From Nocardia miyunensis NBRC 108239 (GTDB lineage Bacteria > Actinomycetota > Actinomycetes > Mycobacteriales > Mycobacteriaceae), in the NCBI RefSeq assembly GCF_001613065.1, contig NZ_BDBQ01000081.1:20416-84415 (forward strand): a DNA stretch of 64,000 bases, written 5' to 3'. A model generated the notes under the pieces. The model had not been told where the DNA came from, ran no database searches, and was given only the letters and a program-made list of their open reading frames with translations. Position 1 is the first letter of the stretch; the number at the start of each line of letters is the position of its first letter. The position numbers and the translations under genes are program-made. Of the stretch, positions 1 to 9,029 are shown one piece after another.

Positions 1-1
1 G

Positions 2-565
2 TACGCGGAAATCCTTACCCGCCTGTGGGAATCGTTCCCGCGCGCGGCACTGATCGGCGATCAGGAACGTGCCTTGGTGGCCGACCCGGCGCTGATCGGG
101 GGGATCGATCACGACGGCCGCGGCTATCGCATCGCGGGCCCGCTGGACGGTCCGGCATCGGTGCAGGGGCGTCCGCTCGTGGTCGCCGCCGATCCCGATC
201 TGCTCGGGTGGGACACCGCCGCCCGATCGGCGGATGCGGTGATCGTCGCGGACGCGGCGGCGGCTGATGCCGACCGTGCCCTGACCGCCGCCCTGGAACG
301 CGTCGGCAGACGACGTACCGAGGTGGCGCTGATCGGCCGCGCCGCGGTGACGGTGACCGACGAGCGCGACGGACGCGCGGCGGTCGCCCGACTGGCCGAC
401 TGGGCACACGCCTACGAACTCGACGCGGTGGAACTGGCGCCCACGGGCGGCACCCGAGGCGTGCTGGCCGCCGCGGAGGCGGTGGCGACCCTGCCGGCCG
501 CCCCGCCCGGTCCGACGTTGCGGGCCGCGCTCGGACTGCGGCCGGTCGCGGCGGTGCTGCGATGA
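2..565 (+). CDS. LLM-class flavin-dependent monooxygenase, C-terminal part (5' end outside window)
   Basis: The open frame enters from the window edge and ends at TGA 563-565. Its first visible residues include LTRLWESF and then IDHDGRGYRIAGPLDGP. This matches the middle of NtaA/DszA-type monooxygenases, where LWDSW is followed by IDH-G-FF-V-GPLN-P--PQG. Full members in this window run to 445-487 residues. The visible part is 187 residues, and its C-terminal half is shorter and more Ala-rich than the others. The last residues overlap the ATG of the next gene (ATGA), so the two are translationally coupled. The family uses reduced flavin and oxygen to cleave C-S or C-N bonds. The substrate cannot be read here. 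Confidence 0.8.
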   Translation, partial: YAEILTRLWESFPRAALIGDQERALVADPALIGGIDHDGRGYRIAGPLDGPASVQGRPLVVAADPDLLGWDTAARSADAVIVADAAAADADRALTAALERVGRRRTEVALIGRAAVTVTDERDGRAAVARLADWAHAYELDAVELAPTGGTRGVLAAAEAVATLPAAPPGPTLRAALGLRPVAAVLR

Positions 566-1776
566 CCGCCATCCACCCGCATCGCACGCCGGAGACGGCC
601 GGACCCACCGTCACGGAGATCCGCGCCGCCGCCGAGCCGATTCTGCGACGACTGGGCGAGACCGCCGCCGCTCGGGAGGCGGTCCGCGACTACGCCTTCG
701 CCGAGGTGCGCGCCCTTGCCGCGACCCGGATCGCGCTGACCGGGATCGCCCGCGACGACGGCGGCGCGGGCGGCTCGCTGCGCACGGTCGCGGAACTGAT
801 CATCACGATCGCGCGCGCCGATTCCAATGTGGCCCAAGCACTTCGAGGCACCTTTCTGGTCGCGAACCGGGTGGCGAGCCGCCCGGATCTGCCGCAGCGG
901 GACCTGACGTTGCAGCGACTGCGCAACGGCGATCTGTTCGCCGGAACCGCCAACGAGCGCACCGGTGGGGCGAGCGGGCAGGTCAATGCGACGGCCCGCC
1001 GCGCGGGTGCCGATTGGATCGTCGACGGCGAGAAGTACTACTCGACCGGCGGCCTGTACGCGGCCTGGTTCTCGACCCAGGCCCGCACCGAGGACGGTAC
1101 GGTCATTCGCTTCACTGTGCCCTTCGATCGCGCGGGCGTCGAGCGACTCGACGATTTCGACGCCGTCGGACAGCGCCTGACCGCCAGTGGGACAACACGT
1201 TTCACCGAAGTGTGGGTGTACGGCCACGAGGTCACCGAGACCGAGGACGACGTGCCGGACAATCCGTGGCAGGGGTCGTTCGCTCAGCTGTACCTCGCCG
1301 CGGTCGAGGCGGGAGTGGCCGCGCGTGCGTTCGACGACGCGGTCGCCTTCGCGCGGGACAAGGCCCGGCCGATCAAACACAGTTCCGCGGCCGCGAGTGT
1401 CGAGGATCCGTATGTCCGGCAGACGGTGGGCCAGATCGCGGCCCGCGCCCAGGCGGCCCGCGCGGTGGTTCTGCTGGCCGCGGAAACCCTCGAGTCCGTA
1501 CGGGTCCACACCGGACCGCAGGCTCGCTCCGCCGGCGCCGCGGCCGCCGTCGAGGTCGCACAGGCGGGTGTGATCGCCATCGAATCGGCCTTGGCCGCAG
1601 CGGAATTGCTGTTCGACGTGGGCGGCGGCTCGATCACGAACCGCGATCTGGGCTTCGACCGGCACTGGCGCAATGCCCGCACCGTCGCCAATCACAATCC
1701 GCGCCAATGGAAACAGGCGGTCGCGGGCGCCTATCACCTTACCGGCGCCGAACCGCCGACCACCGGATTGTTCTGA
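562..1776 (+). CDS. Acyl-CoA dehydrogenase-fold flavin monooxygenase (DszC/SfnC-like)
   Basis: The protein has 404 residues with the acyl-CoA dehydrogenase fold: an N-terminal helical domain, a central beta domain with GEKYYSTGG near residue 155, and a C-terminal helical domain ending in PPTTGLF. The C-terminal RHWRNARTVANHNP segment is typical of DszC/SfnC-type FMN-dependent monooxygenases rather than true dehydrogenases. Such enzymes use FMNH2 supplied by a separate reductase to oxygenate sulfur or nitrogen atoms. It starts inside the stop of the upstream LLM gene, so both probably act on one substrate. A sulfur substrate is inferred from the neighbouring sulfonate genes. No flavin reductase gene was seen in the window. 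Confidence 0.82.
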   Translation: MTAIHPHRTPETAGPTVTEIRAAAEPILRRLGETAAAREAVRDYAFAEVRALAATRIALTGIARDDGGAGGSLRTVAELIITIARADSNVAQALRGTFLVANRVASRPDLPQRDLTLQRLRNGDLFAGTANERTGGASGQVNATARRAGADWIVDGEKYYSTGGLYAAWFSTQARTEDGTVIRFTVPFDRAGVERLDDFDAVGQRLTASGTTRFTEVWVYGHEVTETEDDVPDNPWQGSFAQLYLAAVEAGVAARAFDDAVAFARDKARPIKHSSAAASVEDPYVRQTVGQIAARAQAARAVVLLAAETLESVRVHTGPQARSAGAAAAVEVAQAGVIAIESALAAAELLFDVGGGSITNRDLGFDRHWRNARTVANHNPRQWKQAVAGAYHLTGAEPPTTGLF

Positions 1777-1835
1777 TCCCGAGCATCTTTCATTCCGATC
1801 ATGGTCACCATCGATGACCGACCCGAGAGGATCCG

Positions 1836-1946
1836 ATGACCACCCACACCCCCTGCACCGCCGCATCCCATCGCTACCGGACGATCCGGTATCGCCCCAG
1901 CGGACGTTCCGGTCCGTATCAGCCGTCGATCCCGCTCGGCGGGTGA
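1836..1946 (+). pseudogene. Fossil 5' end of an aldo/keto reductase gene (36 codons)
   Basis: A 36-codon frame starts with ATG behind GAGAGGATCCG and ends in TGA two bases before the next gene. Both its DNA and the bases before its ATG align with the start of the intact aldo/keto reductase gene at 25,879, with one or two small in-frame gaps. Shared landmarks are MT-HTP, the RY-TI-YR-SGRSG core and PSI. After about 36 codons the similarity stops. The rest of the reductase is absent and an LLM gene follows. I read this as the scar left when a reductase gene was deleted. Translation could still couple it to the next gene (TGAGATG). Confidence 0.7.
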
Positions 1947-1947
1947 G

Positions 1948-3285
1948 ATGTCCGGCTTCCACCTGAACCTGTCGCTGATGACGCCGGGACACTTCCGGCA
2001 TGCCTGGCGGTTGTCGCATGCGGACCCCGTCGCCTATCTCGACATCGACTATTTCCAGCGGCTCGCGCGGGTCGCCGAGGCGGCGAAGATCGACGCGGTC
2101 TTCCTCGGCGACGGCCCGGCGCTGCGCGGTGAGATCGAGGAGGCGCCGGGAACGGGTATCGACCCGCTGGTCCTGCTCGGCAACGTCGCGGCGGTGACCG
2201 AGAACCTCGGTGTCGTGATCACGTCGTCGACCACCTACAACTCGCCCTACAACCTCGCCCGGCGATTCCAGGCGCTGGACCACGTGACCAAGGGGCGGGC
2301 CGCGGTCAATATAGTCACCACCGGAACTTCCGCTGCCGCAGCGAATTTCGGCGGATTCGCCCATCCCGATCGCGAAACCCGCTATCGGCGTGCGTGGGAG
2401 TTCCTCGATGTCGTCACCAAGCTCTGGGACAGTTGGGAATCCGACTGGCTGATCGCCGACAAGGCATCGGGCCGCTATGCCGATCCGGACCGCATCCACC
2501 GCATCGATCACGAGGGGGAGTTCTTCTCCGTGGCCGGTCCGCTGCCGGTGCCGCCGGGCCCGCAGGGGCGGCCGGTCGTGGTTCAGGCGGGCGGGTCCGA
2601 AGGGGGCCTGAGGCTCGCCGGGGATTTCGCGGACGTGGTGTTCACCGTCGCCCAGACCCGCGACCGGGCGGTCGCGTTCCGGGAGGAGATCCGCCGCCGT
2701 GCGGTCGCCTCCGGTCGCCGGGCGGACGAGGTGAAGGTGTCACTCGGTGTCGTGGTTCTGGTCGCGGACACCGAGGAACAGGCACGTCATCGCGTACACG
2801 AACTGCGCGATCTGCTGCCGATCGAGCGGCTCACCGCCAACCTCCTCGGCGGCCTCGGCCTGTCGGCGGGGTCGTTCGGTCCGGACGATCGGATCAGCCT
2901 GGCCGATCTGCCGGAAACGATTCCTGCGCAGGCATTCTCGACCGGATTCAGCGAATCCACCCGCGCGCTGATCGCCGCCGGGCCGCGCACGCCGCGCGAG
3001 CTGATCGAGCGCAGTGCCGGCGGCTCGGGCCATCGGTTGCTGGTCGGTACGCCCGAACAGGTCGCCGACGATCTACAGGAGTGGCACGAAGCCGGAGCCG
3101 CCGACGGATTCACGATCATGCCCGCCGAAACCGCCGTGGATCTGGAGAACTTCGCCACCGGTGTGGTGCCGATCCTGCAACGGCGCGGACTGTTCCAGCG
3201 GGAGTATCGAGACCGGACACTCCGTGCGCGCCTGGGTCTGCCGTTCCCGCACAGGCAGGCGCGCGTGACCGCTGAATCGGCCTGA
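1948..3285 (+). CDS. NtaA/DszA-family LLM flavin-dependent monooxygenase
   Basis: The protein has 445 residues and is full length for the family. It opens with FHLNLSLMTPGH, the first TIM-barrel strand. Further family markers are the SSTTYNSPYNLARRF segment near residue 95, NIVTTG near 120, LWDSWESDWL near 165, and the C-terminal ADGFTIMP and VVPILQRRGLF blocks. The enzyme is expected in the cytoplasm, using FMNH2 from a partner reductase and O2 to cleave a C-S or C-N bond. It starts two bases after the aldo/keto reductase fossil and follows the DszC-like gene. The exact substrate is not readable; dibenzothiophene-like sulfones, nitrilotriacetate-like amines and alkyl sulfones are all used in this family. 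Confidence 0.85.
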   Translation: MSGFHLNLSLMTPGHFRHAWRLSHADPVAYLDIDYFQRLARVAEAAKIDAVFLGDGPALRGEIEEAPGTGIDPLVLLGNVAAVTENLGVVITSSTTYNSPYNLARRFQALDHVTKGRAAVNIVTTGTSAAAANFGGFAHPDRETRYRRAWEFLDVVTKLWDSWESDWLIADKASGRYADPDRIHRIDHEGEFFSVAGPLPVPPGPQGRPVVVQAGGSEGGLRLAGDFADVVFTVAQTRDRAVAFREEIRRRAVASGRRADEVKVSLGVVVLVADTEEQARHRVHELRDLLPIERLTANLLGGLGLSAGSFGPDDRISLADLPETIPAQAFSTGFSESTRALIAAGPRTPRELIERSAGGSGHRLLVGTPEQVADDLQEWHEAGAADGFTIMPAETAVDLENFATGVVPILQRRGLFQREYRDRTLRARLGLPFPHRQARVTAESA

Positions 3286-3317
3286 AAACAACCGCAGGAC
3301 AACGGCATTGCTGCGAA

Positions 3318-3350
3318 GGATGCGTATCGGCCGTGCGCCGCAGCGCATCC
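3318..3350. terminator. Hairpin between convergent genes
   Basis: GGATGCG (3318-3324) and CGCATCC (3344-3350) form a 7-bp stem between the stop of the plus-strand LLM gene and the stop of the minus-strand SsuD-like gene. There is no clear T-run on either side. It is probably a bidirectional transcription end. Confidence 0.4.
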
Positions 3351-3352
3351 GC

Positions 3353-4411
3353 TCACCGCAGCAGTGGCAGCAACTGCTCGCCTTGGCGGTGGATCTCCTG
3401 CAGGTAGGGGGTGTCCGACAGGACGAAATGGGTGATGCCGAGGTCTTGGTATTTGCGCAGCGCCTTGCCGACGTCCTGAGCCGAGCCGACCAGCCAGGTG
3501 CTGCCCGCGCCGCCACCGCCGACTCGGCCCGGCGCGGTGTAGAGATTGTCGTCCAGCACGTCACCGCGCGCCGCGAGATCGTAGAGCCGTTGCTGCCCGA
3601 CCGCAGCACGTCGAGGTGAATTCTGGCTCTTCGCTTGGCTTTTCGCCATTTCCGCGACTCGTTCCTGGGCATCGGCCCAGGCCTGCTCGGTGGTGTCGCG
3701 GACGACGGTGGTGACCCGAAGACCGAATTCCAACGGGGGAAGTTCGCGTCCGTGCCGTTCACTCAGGTCCCGGAGCCGCTCGATCCGCTCGCGGACGTCG
3801 GCGAGCGGTTCGCCCCAGAACAACTGCACGTCGGCAACGGTCGCCGCGACACGCTCGGCGGCGGCCGACGCCCCGCCGAAATACAGCGTGGGATGCGGCC
3901 TGTCCGCGCGCGCCGAGATGCGCGGCCGGACCGTGGAATCGCTGACCCGGTAATGGGTTCCGTGATGGGTGACGTTCTGCTCGGTCCAGAGTCGGCGGAC
4001 CAGGCGGATGAACTCCTCGGTGCGCCCGTACCGGGTGGCCTGATCCTCCTCGGATTCGCCGTAGGCCGCGAGATCGTCCTTGCCCGACACGATGTTGATC
4101 CGCACCCGGCCGCCGGACAGGTGGTCCAGTGTTGCTGTGGCCGAGGCGAAATGGGCGGGCCGCCAGTATCCGGGCCGGATGGCGATGAGCGGCTCGAACG
4201 ACCGGGTGCGTGCGGCCAGGGCCGTCGCGACGGTGAGTGTGTCCGGCCGTCCCCATCCGGTGCCGAGCAGCGCGCCCTTCCAGCCGTATTCCTCGAGTGC
4301 CAGCGCCTGCGCGGTGAGCGTTTCGAGGCTGTTGTGATCGGTGGTGACGGTATCGCCCCGGTGGCCCGGCGTCACCTGATTGGGGATGTACCAGAGGAAT
4401 TCGGCGCTCAT
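3353..4411 (-). CDS. SsuD-like alkanesulfonate monooxygenase (LLM family)
   Basis: The protein has 352 residues, close to E. coli SsuD. It begins with EFLWYIPNQ and keeps the SsuD-type segments AIRPGYWRPA, LDHLSGGRVRINIVSG and YGRTEEF. Residues ending in PTLYFGGAS precede the helical insertion. SsuD uses FMNH2 from SsuE and O2 to convert an alkanesulfonate to an aldehyde and sulfite. A Gly-rich loop (GRVGGGGAGSTWLVG) near residue 310 fits the family's mobile C-terminal region. AGGACACCG precedes the start. It lies downstream of the TauD gene on the same strand, about 110 bp away with a hairpin between. Sulfonate use is well supported; chain-length preference is not. Confidence 0.85.
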   Translation of the reverse strand: MSAEFLWYIPNQVTPGHRGDTVTTDHNSLETLTAQALALEEYGWKGALLGTGWGRPDTLTVATALAARTRSFEPLIAIRPGYWRPAHFASATATLDHLSGGRVRINIVSGKDDLAAYGESEEDQATRYGRTEEFIRLVRRLWTEQNVTHHGTHYRVSDSTVRPRISARADRPHPTLYFGGASAAAERVAATVADVQLFWGEPLADVRERIERLRDLSERHGRELPPLEFGLRVTTVVRDTTEQAWADAQERVAEMAKSQAKSQNSPRRAAVGQQRLYDLAARGDVLDDNLYTAPGRVGGGGAGSTWLVGSAQDVGKALRKYQDLGITHFVLSDTPYLQEIHRQGEQLLPLLR

Positions 4412-4487
4412 CGGTGTCCTGTTCGGTGGTCGCGATCCGCGGCGGATGGCTGGTTACCGCCGAGGAAGAATGTTCGGGAGTGACTCC

Positions 4488-4514
4488 GGTGGCCCACCTC
4501 CGAGGTGGGCCACC
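4488..4514. terminator. Perfect 12-bp hairpin between tauD and ssuD-like genes
   Basis: GGTGGCCCACCT (4488-4499) and AGGTGGGCCACC (4503-4514) pair perfectly around a 3-nt loop, just after the TauD stop on the minus strand. It could end or attenuate transcription between TauD and the SsuD-like gene. No T-run follows. Confidence 0.5.
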
Positions 4515-4520
4515 GACTCC

Positions 4521-5486
4521 TCACGAGACCTTGACGTGCGCCTCGGTCTTGAATTCCTCGCCCGCGATGATCTGCGAGACGAAGCCGTTCGGTCCCACCG
4601 GGCGGTCGCCGACCACCGTCACCCGGTGCAGGGTGCGGGTGACGTCCAGGTGGCCGAGGTCCTGGGGGCCGAGGTGGGCGGTGGCGCGGTTGTCCCAGAC
4701 CGCGACGCTGTGCTCGTCCCAGCGGAACCGGACCGTGTAGCGCGGGCTGCTGAGGTGACCGAAGAACAACTCGAGGATCTTGGCGCTCTCGACGGGGGAC
4801 ACCCCGACGATGTGATCGGTGAAGCCGGGGTTGACGAACAGCGCCCGCTCACCGGTCTCGGGGTGCACCCGAACCACCGGATGCTCCGAGATCAGCAGAT
4901 TATCGTTGATCCGGCGCGCGTACGCCTCGTTGTCGTCCAGCCTGCGGCCCGCCGAGAACCGGTGCACCGCGGTCAGCCCGTCGGCGAATGCGCGCAGCGG
5001 CTCGGACAGTCCCTCGTACGCCGCGACGAGATTCGTCCAGGTGGTGTCGCCGCCGAAATCGGGAACCACCTCCGAGCGCAGGATGGAGATGGCCGGCGGA
5101 TTGACCGAGGCGGTGACATCGGTGTGCCAGCCGCTGTAGTAGGTGTACTGGCGCTCCTGGTAGTCCGGCCGCGGCGAGCCGTAGCGCCGCTCGTAGACCT
5201 GGGGGTCGATGGTGAGGATCTGCGGGGCATCGCTGGGCGGCGCGTCCTCGTGCGGGTGGGCGTGGGTGAGCTCGCCGAATCGGCGGCCGAACTCGATCTG
5301 CTCGGTGTGACCGAGGTGCTGGTCGCGGAAGAACAGCACCTTGTACTTCAGCAGTTTGCGGCGCAGGCGCGCGACGGTGTCGTCGTCGAGGGGCTGGCTC
5401 AGGTCGACACCGGAGATTTCCGCACCGATATGTCCGGCGACCCGCCGCACGGTGAGGGTATCGGTGCGTTCGATGGTTTCTGTCAT
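4521..5486 (-). CDS. TauD/TfdA-family 2-oxoglutarate-dependent dioxygenase
   Basis: The protein has 321 residues from the ATG at 5486, which follows GGAG at good spacing; an ATG at 5501 would add five residues. Iron ligands are visible as HTD (His121, Asp123) in SGWHTDVTA and a distal His271 in WDNRATAHLG. The Arg of RTLHRVT would bind 2-oxoglutarate. The family hydroxylates the carbon next to the sulfonate (taurine, alkylsulfonates) or next to an ether or sulfate, releasing sulfite or sulfate. The neighbouring SsuD-like gene makes a sulfonate or sulfate ester likely. It is transcribed away from the ROK regulator and shares an AT-rich promoter region with it. Confidence 0.85.
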   Translation of the reverse strand: MTETIERTDTLTVRRVAGHIGAEISGVDLSQPLDDDTVARLRRKLLKYKVLFFRDQHLGHTEQIEFGRRFGELTHAHPHEDAPPSDAPQILTIDPQVYERRYGSPRPDYQERQYTYYSGWHTDVTASVNPPAISILRSEVVPDFGGDTTWTNLVAAYEGLSEPLRAFADGLTAVHRFSAGRRLDDNEAYARRINDNLLISEHPVVRVHPETGERALFVNPGFTDHIVGVSPVESAKILELFFGHLSSPRYTVRFRWDEHSVAVWDNRATAHLGPQDLGHLDVTRTLHRVTVVGDRPVGPNGFVSQIIAGEEFKTEAHVKVS

Positions 5487-5810
5487 GTCTCTGCGCTCCA
5501 TCGGCTTTCGGAATGCACTCGGTCGATCGTCGCGACCGGTGCCGGAATGCCTTGGGGGTCAACTCGTTTGCTGCCCCGTGGCAGAACGGATATTAATTCC
5601 GCACGCCCGGAAACCGCACTCTTTGCCCGCGCGATGATTTCAATTGTCCGAGATATTTATTTTTCTCGGCGAAGAAATTCGGACCGGTTTTAGAATGGCG
5701 AACCTGCCCGGCGGGAGGCTGTCGTCCGGGCAATTTGCCGGGTTCGGATCACGCTGAGGCGGAACGGTCCCGAACGCCGCCCGCTCTCGTAGGCTCGGCC
5801 CGAGACGAAT
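5487..5810. promoter_or_regulatory. Divergent promoter region with inverted repeat
   Basis: The gap between the TauD gene and the ROK regulator contains no gene. Bases about 5590-5700 are far richer in A/T than their surroundings, as expected for divergent promoters. CCGAGA (5648-5653) and TCTCGG (5664-5669) form a perfect inverted repeat around an AT-only 10-base spacer. This is a possible operator for the ROK protein or another regulator. Function is inferred from position only. Confidence 0.4.
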
Positions 5811-7034
5811 GTGGACCCGACGGAACCGAGGCCTATGAGACCGGCGAGAGGATGGCCGACGGCCGCGGGTGCGGTGCTGCGCGCACTGTTGACGTTGGGC
5901 AGCGCATCACGATCGGTGATCGCCGCGCACGCGGGCCTGTCGCCGGCGACGGTGACGAGCCAGACCCGGGCGCTGCTGGAAGCGGGCCTGCTGCGCGAAT
6001 CACCCCCGGTGGACCGGTCGCAGCGGGTGGGCAGGCCGCATTCGCCGCTGGAGCTCGATCGGCGAAACGCGGTGGCGGCCATCCATTTCGCGGCCACCCA
6101 GACCCGGGTCGCGGTGGTCGACATCGCCGGGACGATCGTCGCCGACGCGCTGGTCCCGCACCGCACGCTCGAGGGCGTCGACCTGGTCGAGGACGCGGCC
6201 GCCGCGTTCACCGCGCTGCGCCGCGAACTCCCGGGGGACATCCGCCTGTTCGGGGTCGGGTTCGCGACCGGCGGCTGGGTCGATCCGGAGGCCGGTGTGG
6301 TGCTCACGCATCCGCTGCTGCGCCTGCGGGACACCCCGATCCGGGATCTGCTGACGCGACTGACCGGGCTGCCCGTCGAACTCGACAGCCATGCCCGCGC
6401 GATGGTGCACGCGGAACAACTGTTCGGCGCCTTGGACTTCGACTCGTCGGCCGCGGTGCTGTTCGTCGGCAATGTCATCGATGCCGCCTTCGCCGTCGAC
6501 GGCCGGGTCCACTACGGCCCCGGCTCCTCGGCGGGTTCGCTGGCCGCTCTGGTTCCGTCCGGCATGGGACCGGACGGGCCCGGCCCGCTGGACACCTATT
6601 CCGATCGGTCGCTCGAAAGGCGCGCTGCCGCACTGGGACTCGCCGAACAGCCGACGATTCCCGGGCTGATCGCCGCTGCCGAGACCGATCCCCGGGTGCA
6701 CGCGCTGTTCGAGGAACGCGCGCGCGGACTCGCCACGGTGGCCGCCGCCCTGCTCGATGTGCTGAATCCGGAACTGCTCATCATCACCGACCGGGCGCTG
6801 CACCCTCTGCCCGCGATCCGCGCCGCCTATCTCGACGCCATCGCCGCACGGGCGCAGGTGAGTTCGTCCGCGCGCCAACGCGTCATCGGTACCTCGTTCC
6901 CGGGCCGATCACTCGAGACCTCGGCCGCCGCGGTGCTGCTGCACCGCCTCTACGCCGACCCGCTCGCCGTCCTCGCGGACGGCTTCGGCGCGCCGCGGAA
7001 GGAGGCGGCAGCACCGCAGTTCGAGTCTCGGTAA
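5811..7034 (+). CDS. ROK-family transcriptional regulator
   Basis: The protein has 407 residues from GTG 5811; ATG 5835 is an alternative start. Residues about 15-75 form a winged helix-turn-helix (SRSVIAAHAGLSPATVTSQT, then RVGRPHSPLEL). The rest is an ROK domain with a ligand site but no sugar-kinase activity expected: FGVGFATGGWVD near residue 145 and VELDSHARAMVHAEQ near 195. ROK regulators usually bind a small ligand and repress adjacent transport genes. Only 53 bp separate it from the binding-protein gene of an SsuABC-type importer, so it probably controls that operon and perhaps the divergent TauD gene. The ligand is unknown. Confidence 0.83.
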   Translation: MDPTEPRPMRPARGWPTAAGAVLRALLTLGSASRSVIAAHAGLSPATVTSQTRALLEAGLLRESPPVDRSQRVGRPHSPLELDRRNAVAAIHFAATQTRVAVVDIAGTIVADALVPHRTLEGVDLVEDAAAAFTALRRELPGDIRLFGVGFATGGWVDPEAGVVLTHPLLRLRDTPIRDLLTRLTGLPVELDSHARAMVHAEQLFGALDFDSSAAVLFVGNVIDAAFAVDGRVHYGPGSSAGSLAALVPSGMGPDGPGPLDTYSDRSLERRAAALGLAEQPTIPGLIAAAETDPRVHALFEERARGLATVAAALLDVLNPELLIITDRALHPLPAIRAAYLDAIAARAQVSSSARQRVIGTSFPGRSLETSAAAVLLHRLYADPLAVLADGFGAPRKEAAAPQFESR

Positions 7035-7087
7035 TTTTAAGTCGACCGAATATTGTGGGCTGCAACATAATTCGCGACGATCGACAA

Positions 7088-8173
7088 ATGAGAAAGCTCA
7101 TCGAAACGCGACCGAGCGCGCGTAGGATGCGCCTCACCCGTAGGGTCGGCGCGGCGTCGTTCGTGGTGTTGATCGCCGCCTGTGCCACCTCGGCCTGTGC
7201 GACCTCCGGGGGGTCCGCCGACTTCAGCAAGCCACTACCGACCAGTGTTCCGCCGGGCACGTCGCTCAAAATCTCGGCGACCGATATGCAGGTCGCGCTG
7301 ACCAGCAGCGGGCAGATCGGCAAATTGCCGTTCACCGTGCCCGACTGGCCCAACGTCTCCGCCGGACCGGATGTGATCCAGGCGTTCAAGGGCGGTTCGG
7401 TCGAGTTGGCCAGTAATGCCGGAATTCCGTCCATCCAGGCGCACGCACAGGGTTTGGACACCCGCATCGTCGCCGTGCTGTCGCGCAGTACCCCCAACTA
7501 CGGCCTGGCCACCGCCCCGGGCAGTGATATCCACACGCTGGGGGATCTGCGCGGCAAGAAGATCGCCTTCTCGCCCGGGCAGGCCCAGGGCGGTGTGGTG
7601 CTGCGGACTCTCCAGCAGGCCGGGCTCAGTACCAAGGACGTCACGCTCGTTCAGCTCAACAGCCCGCAGTTCCTCACCGCGTTGCAGGGCAAACAGGTTG
7701 ATCTGGCCCCGCTGGCCGAACCGTCGCTGACGAAGTACCTCGCGCAGTATCGGTCCGCGGGGGCGACCACGGTGAAGTCCGACGCGGTCGACGCGTTGGG
7801 CGTTCTGTGGGCGCCGACCTCGGTGCTGGGCGATGACCGCAAGCTCGCGGCCATCGCGGAATTCGTCAAGTTCTGGGCGCGCGCGAAGGTCTGGGAATGG
7901 GAGAACCAGGACCGGTGGATCGCCGATTACTACGTCAAGAATCAGGGTGTGAGCGAGGCCAACGGCCGTCGCATCATGGCCACGACCGAACGCCCGTATT
8001 TCCCGGAGAACTGGGACCGATCGATCGACTGGGAGCAGAAGACGATCGACCTGATCACCAGCTCGGGTGCGTTCGGGAAATCCTTCGACGCCCACCAGCT
8101 CTTCGACCGGCGATTCGAGAAGATCGCCGCCGACGCGGTGGCTCCGCAATATCGCACCGAAGCACAAGGGTGA
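7088..8173 (+). CDS. ABC importer substrate-binding lipoprotein (SsuA-like)
   Basis: ATG 7088 gives 361 residues. Basic residues (RRMRLTRRV) are followed by a hydrophobic segment and the lipobox LIAAC (Cys32); Cys37 is an alternative. The mature part has the two-lobe fold of sulfonate/nitrate/taurine binding proteins, with DLRGKKIAFSPGQAQ near residue 155. It would be anchored outside the membrane and deliver an organosulfur ligand to the permease encoded four bases downstream. The gap before the gene (7035-7087) carries an imperfect inverted repeat around 7048-7075 that could be the ROK operator. The open frame extends far upstream, but that part reads through the ROK gene in another frame. 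Confidence 0.85.
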   Translation: MRKLIETRPSARRMRLTRRVGAASFVVLIAACATSACATSGGSADFSKPLPTSVPPGTSLKISATDMQVALTSSGQIGKLPFTVPDWPNVSAGPDVIQAFKGGSVELASNAGIPSIQAHAQGLDTRIVAVLSRSTPNYGLATAPGSDIHTLGDLRGKKIAFSPGQAQGGVVLRTLQQAGLSTKDVTLVQLNSPQFLTALQGKQVDLAPLAEPSLTKYLAQYRSAGATTVKSDAVDALGVLWAPTSVLGDDRKLAAIAEFVKFWARAKVWEWENQDRWIADYYVKNQGVSEANGRRIMATTERPYFPENWDRSIDWEQKTIDLITSSGAFGKSFDAHQLFDRRFEKIAADAVAPQYRTEAQG

Positions 8174-8177
8174 CCCG

Positions 8178-9029
8178 ATGACCGTCGTTTCCGCACATCT
8201 TCCCGCCCTCACCGCGCCACGGGCCGCGGCCGGTTTCACCGCACGCCCGGCTCGCCGTCGACTCGGTCTGCGCAGGCAGCTTCCGTTCGCCCGGCTGCTC
8301 GGCGTGGTGCTGCTGCTCGGCGTCTGGTCGGCGGGGGCGTACCTCGGATTGCTGGACCGGCGCAAACTGTCCGCACCCTGGACCGTCGTGTCGACCGCCT
8401 GGCAATTGCTCACCGATGGTCAGTTGCTGACCAATATCGAGGTGTCCATGACGCGCGTGGCCACCGGGGTGCTCCTGGGAATTCTGATCGGCACCGCGCT
8501 CGCGCTCATCGCCGGGCTCTCCCGAATCGGGGAATCCCTGGTGGACGGCGTGGTCCAGGTCAAACGCTCGATTCCCACCCTGGGCCTGGTCCCGTTGATG
8601 ATCCTGTGGCTGGGTATCGGCAACAGCTTCAAGGTCGTGCTGATCATGCTCGCGGCCGCGGTAACCCTCTATGTGCCAACGCATTCCGCGCTGATCGGTA
8701 TCGATCGGCGGCTGGTCGAATTATCGGAGATCCAGAGCGTCTCCCGTTTCGAATTCATCCGGCAGGTGGTGATTCCCGGATCGCTGCCGGGATTCTTCCT
8801 CGGATTGCGGCTGGCGGTGAACACGTCCTGGCTGGTGCTGGTGGTGGTCGAATCGGTCAACGCGACCGACGGCCTCGGCAAGATGATGCAGGACGCCCAG
8901 AACTATGGCCAGGCCGATGTCATCCTCGTCGCGCTCGCCGTCTACGGAATCTTCGGTCTGCTGTGCGATTCCGGCATTCGAATCCTGGAGCGAAAGGTGC
9001 TGTCGTGGCGACGAACCCTGGCGGACTGA
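8178..9029 (+). CDS. ABC importer permease (SsuC-like)
   Basis: The protein has 283 residues from ATG 8178, four bases after the binding-protein stop. The profile is about six membrane segments with a 46-residue Arg-rich cytoplasmic leader. The cytoplasmic EAA-type loop that contacts the ATPase is visible as SEIQSVSRFEFIRQVVIPGS followed by LPGF. It belongs to the binding-protein-dependent permease family of SsuC/TauC and should homodimerise with the downstream ATPase. The last 25 bases overlap the ATPase gene. Confidence 0.88.
   Translation: MTVVSAHLPALTAPRAAAGFTARPARRRLGLRRQLPFARLLGVVLLLGVWSAGAYLGLLDRRKLSAPWTVVSTAWQLLTDGQLLTNIEVSMTRVATGVLLGILIGTALALIAGLSRIGESLVDGVVQVKRSIPTLGLVPLMILWLGIGNSFKVVLIMLAAAVTLYVPTHSALIGIDRRLVELSEIQSVSRFEFIRQVVIPGSLPGFFLGLRLAVNTSWLVLVVVESVNATDGLGKMMQDAQNYGQADVILVALAVYGIFGLLCDSGIRILERKVLSWRRTLAD

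Noticed and set aside
412..2511. Long minus-strand open frame (699 codons) opposite the monooxygenase genes
   Set aside because: It is Arg/Gly-rich, has no family resemblance and lies opposite two well-supported genes. GC-rich coding DNA commonly leaves such antisense frames open.
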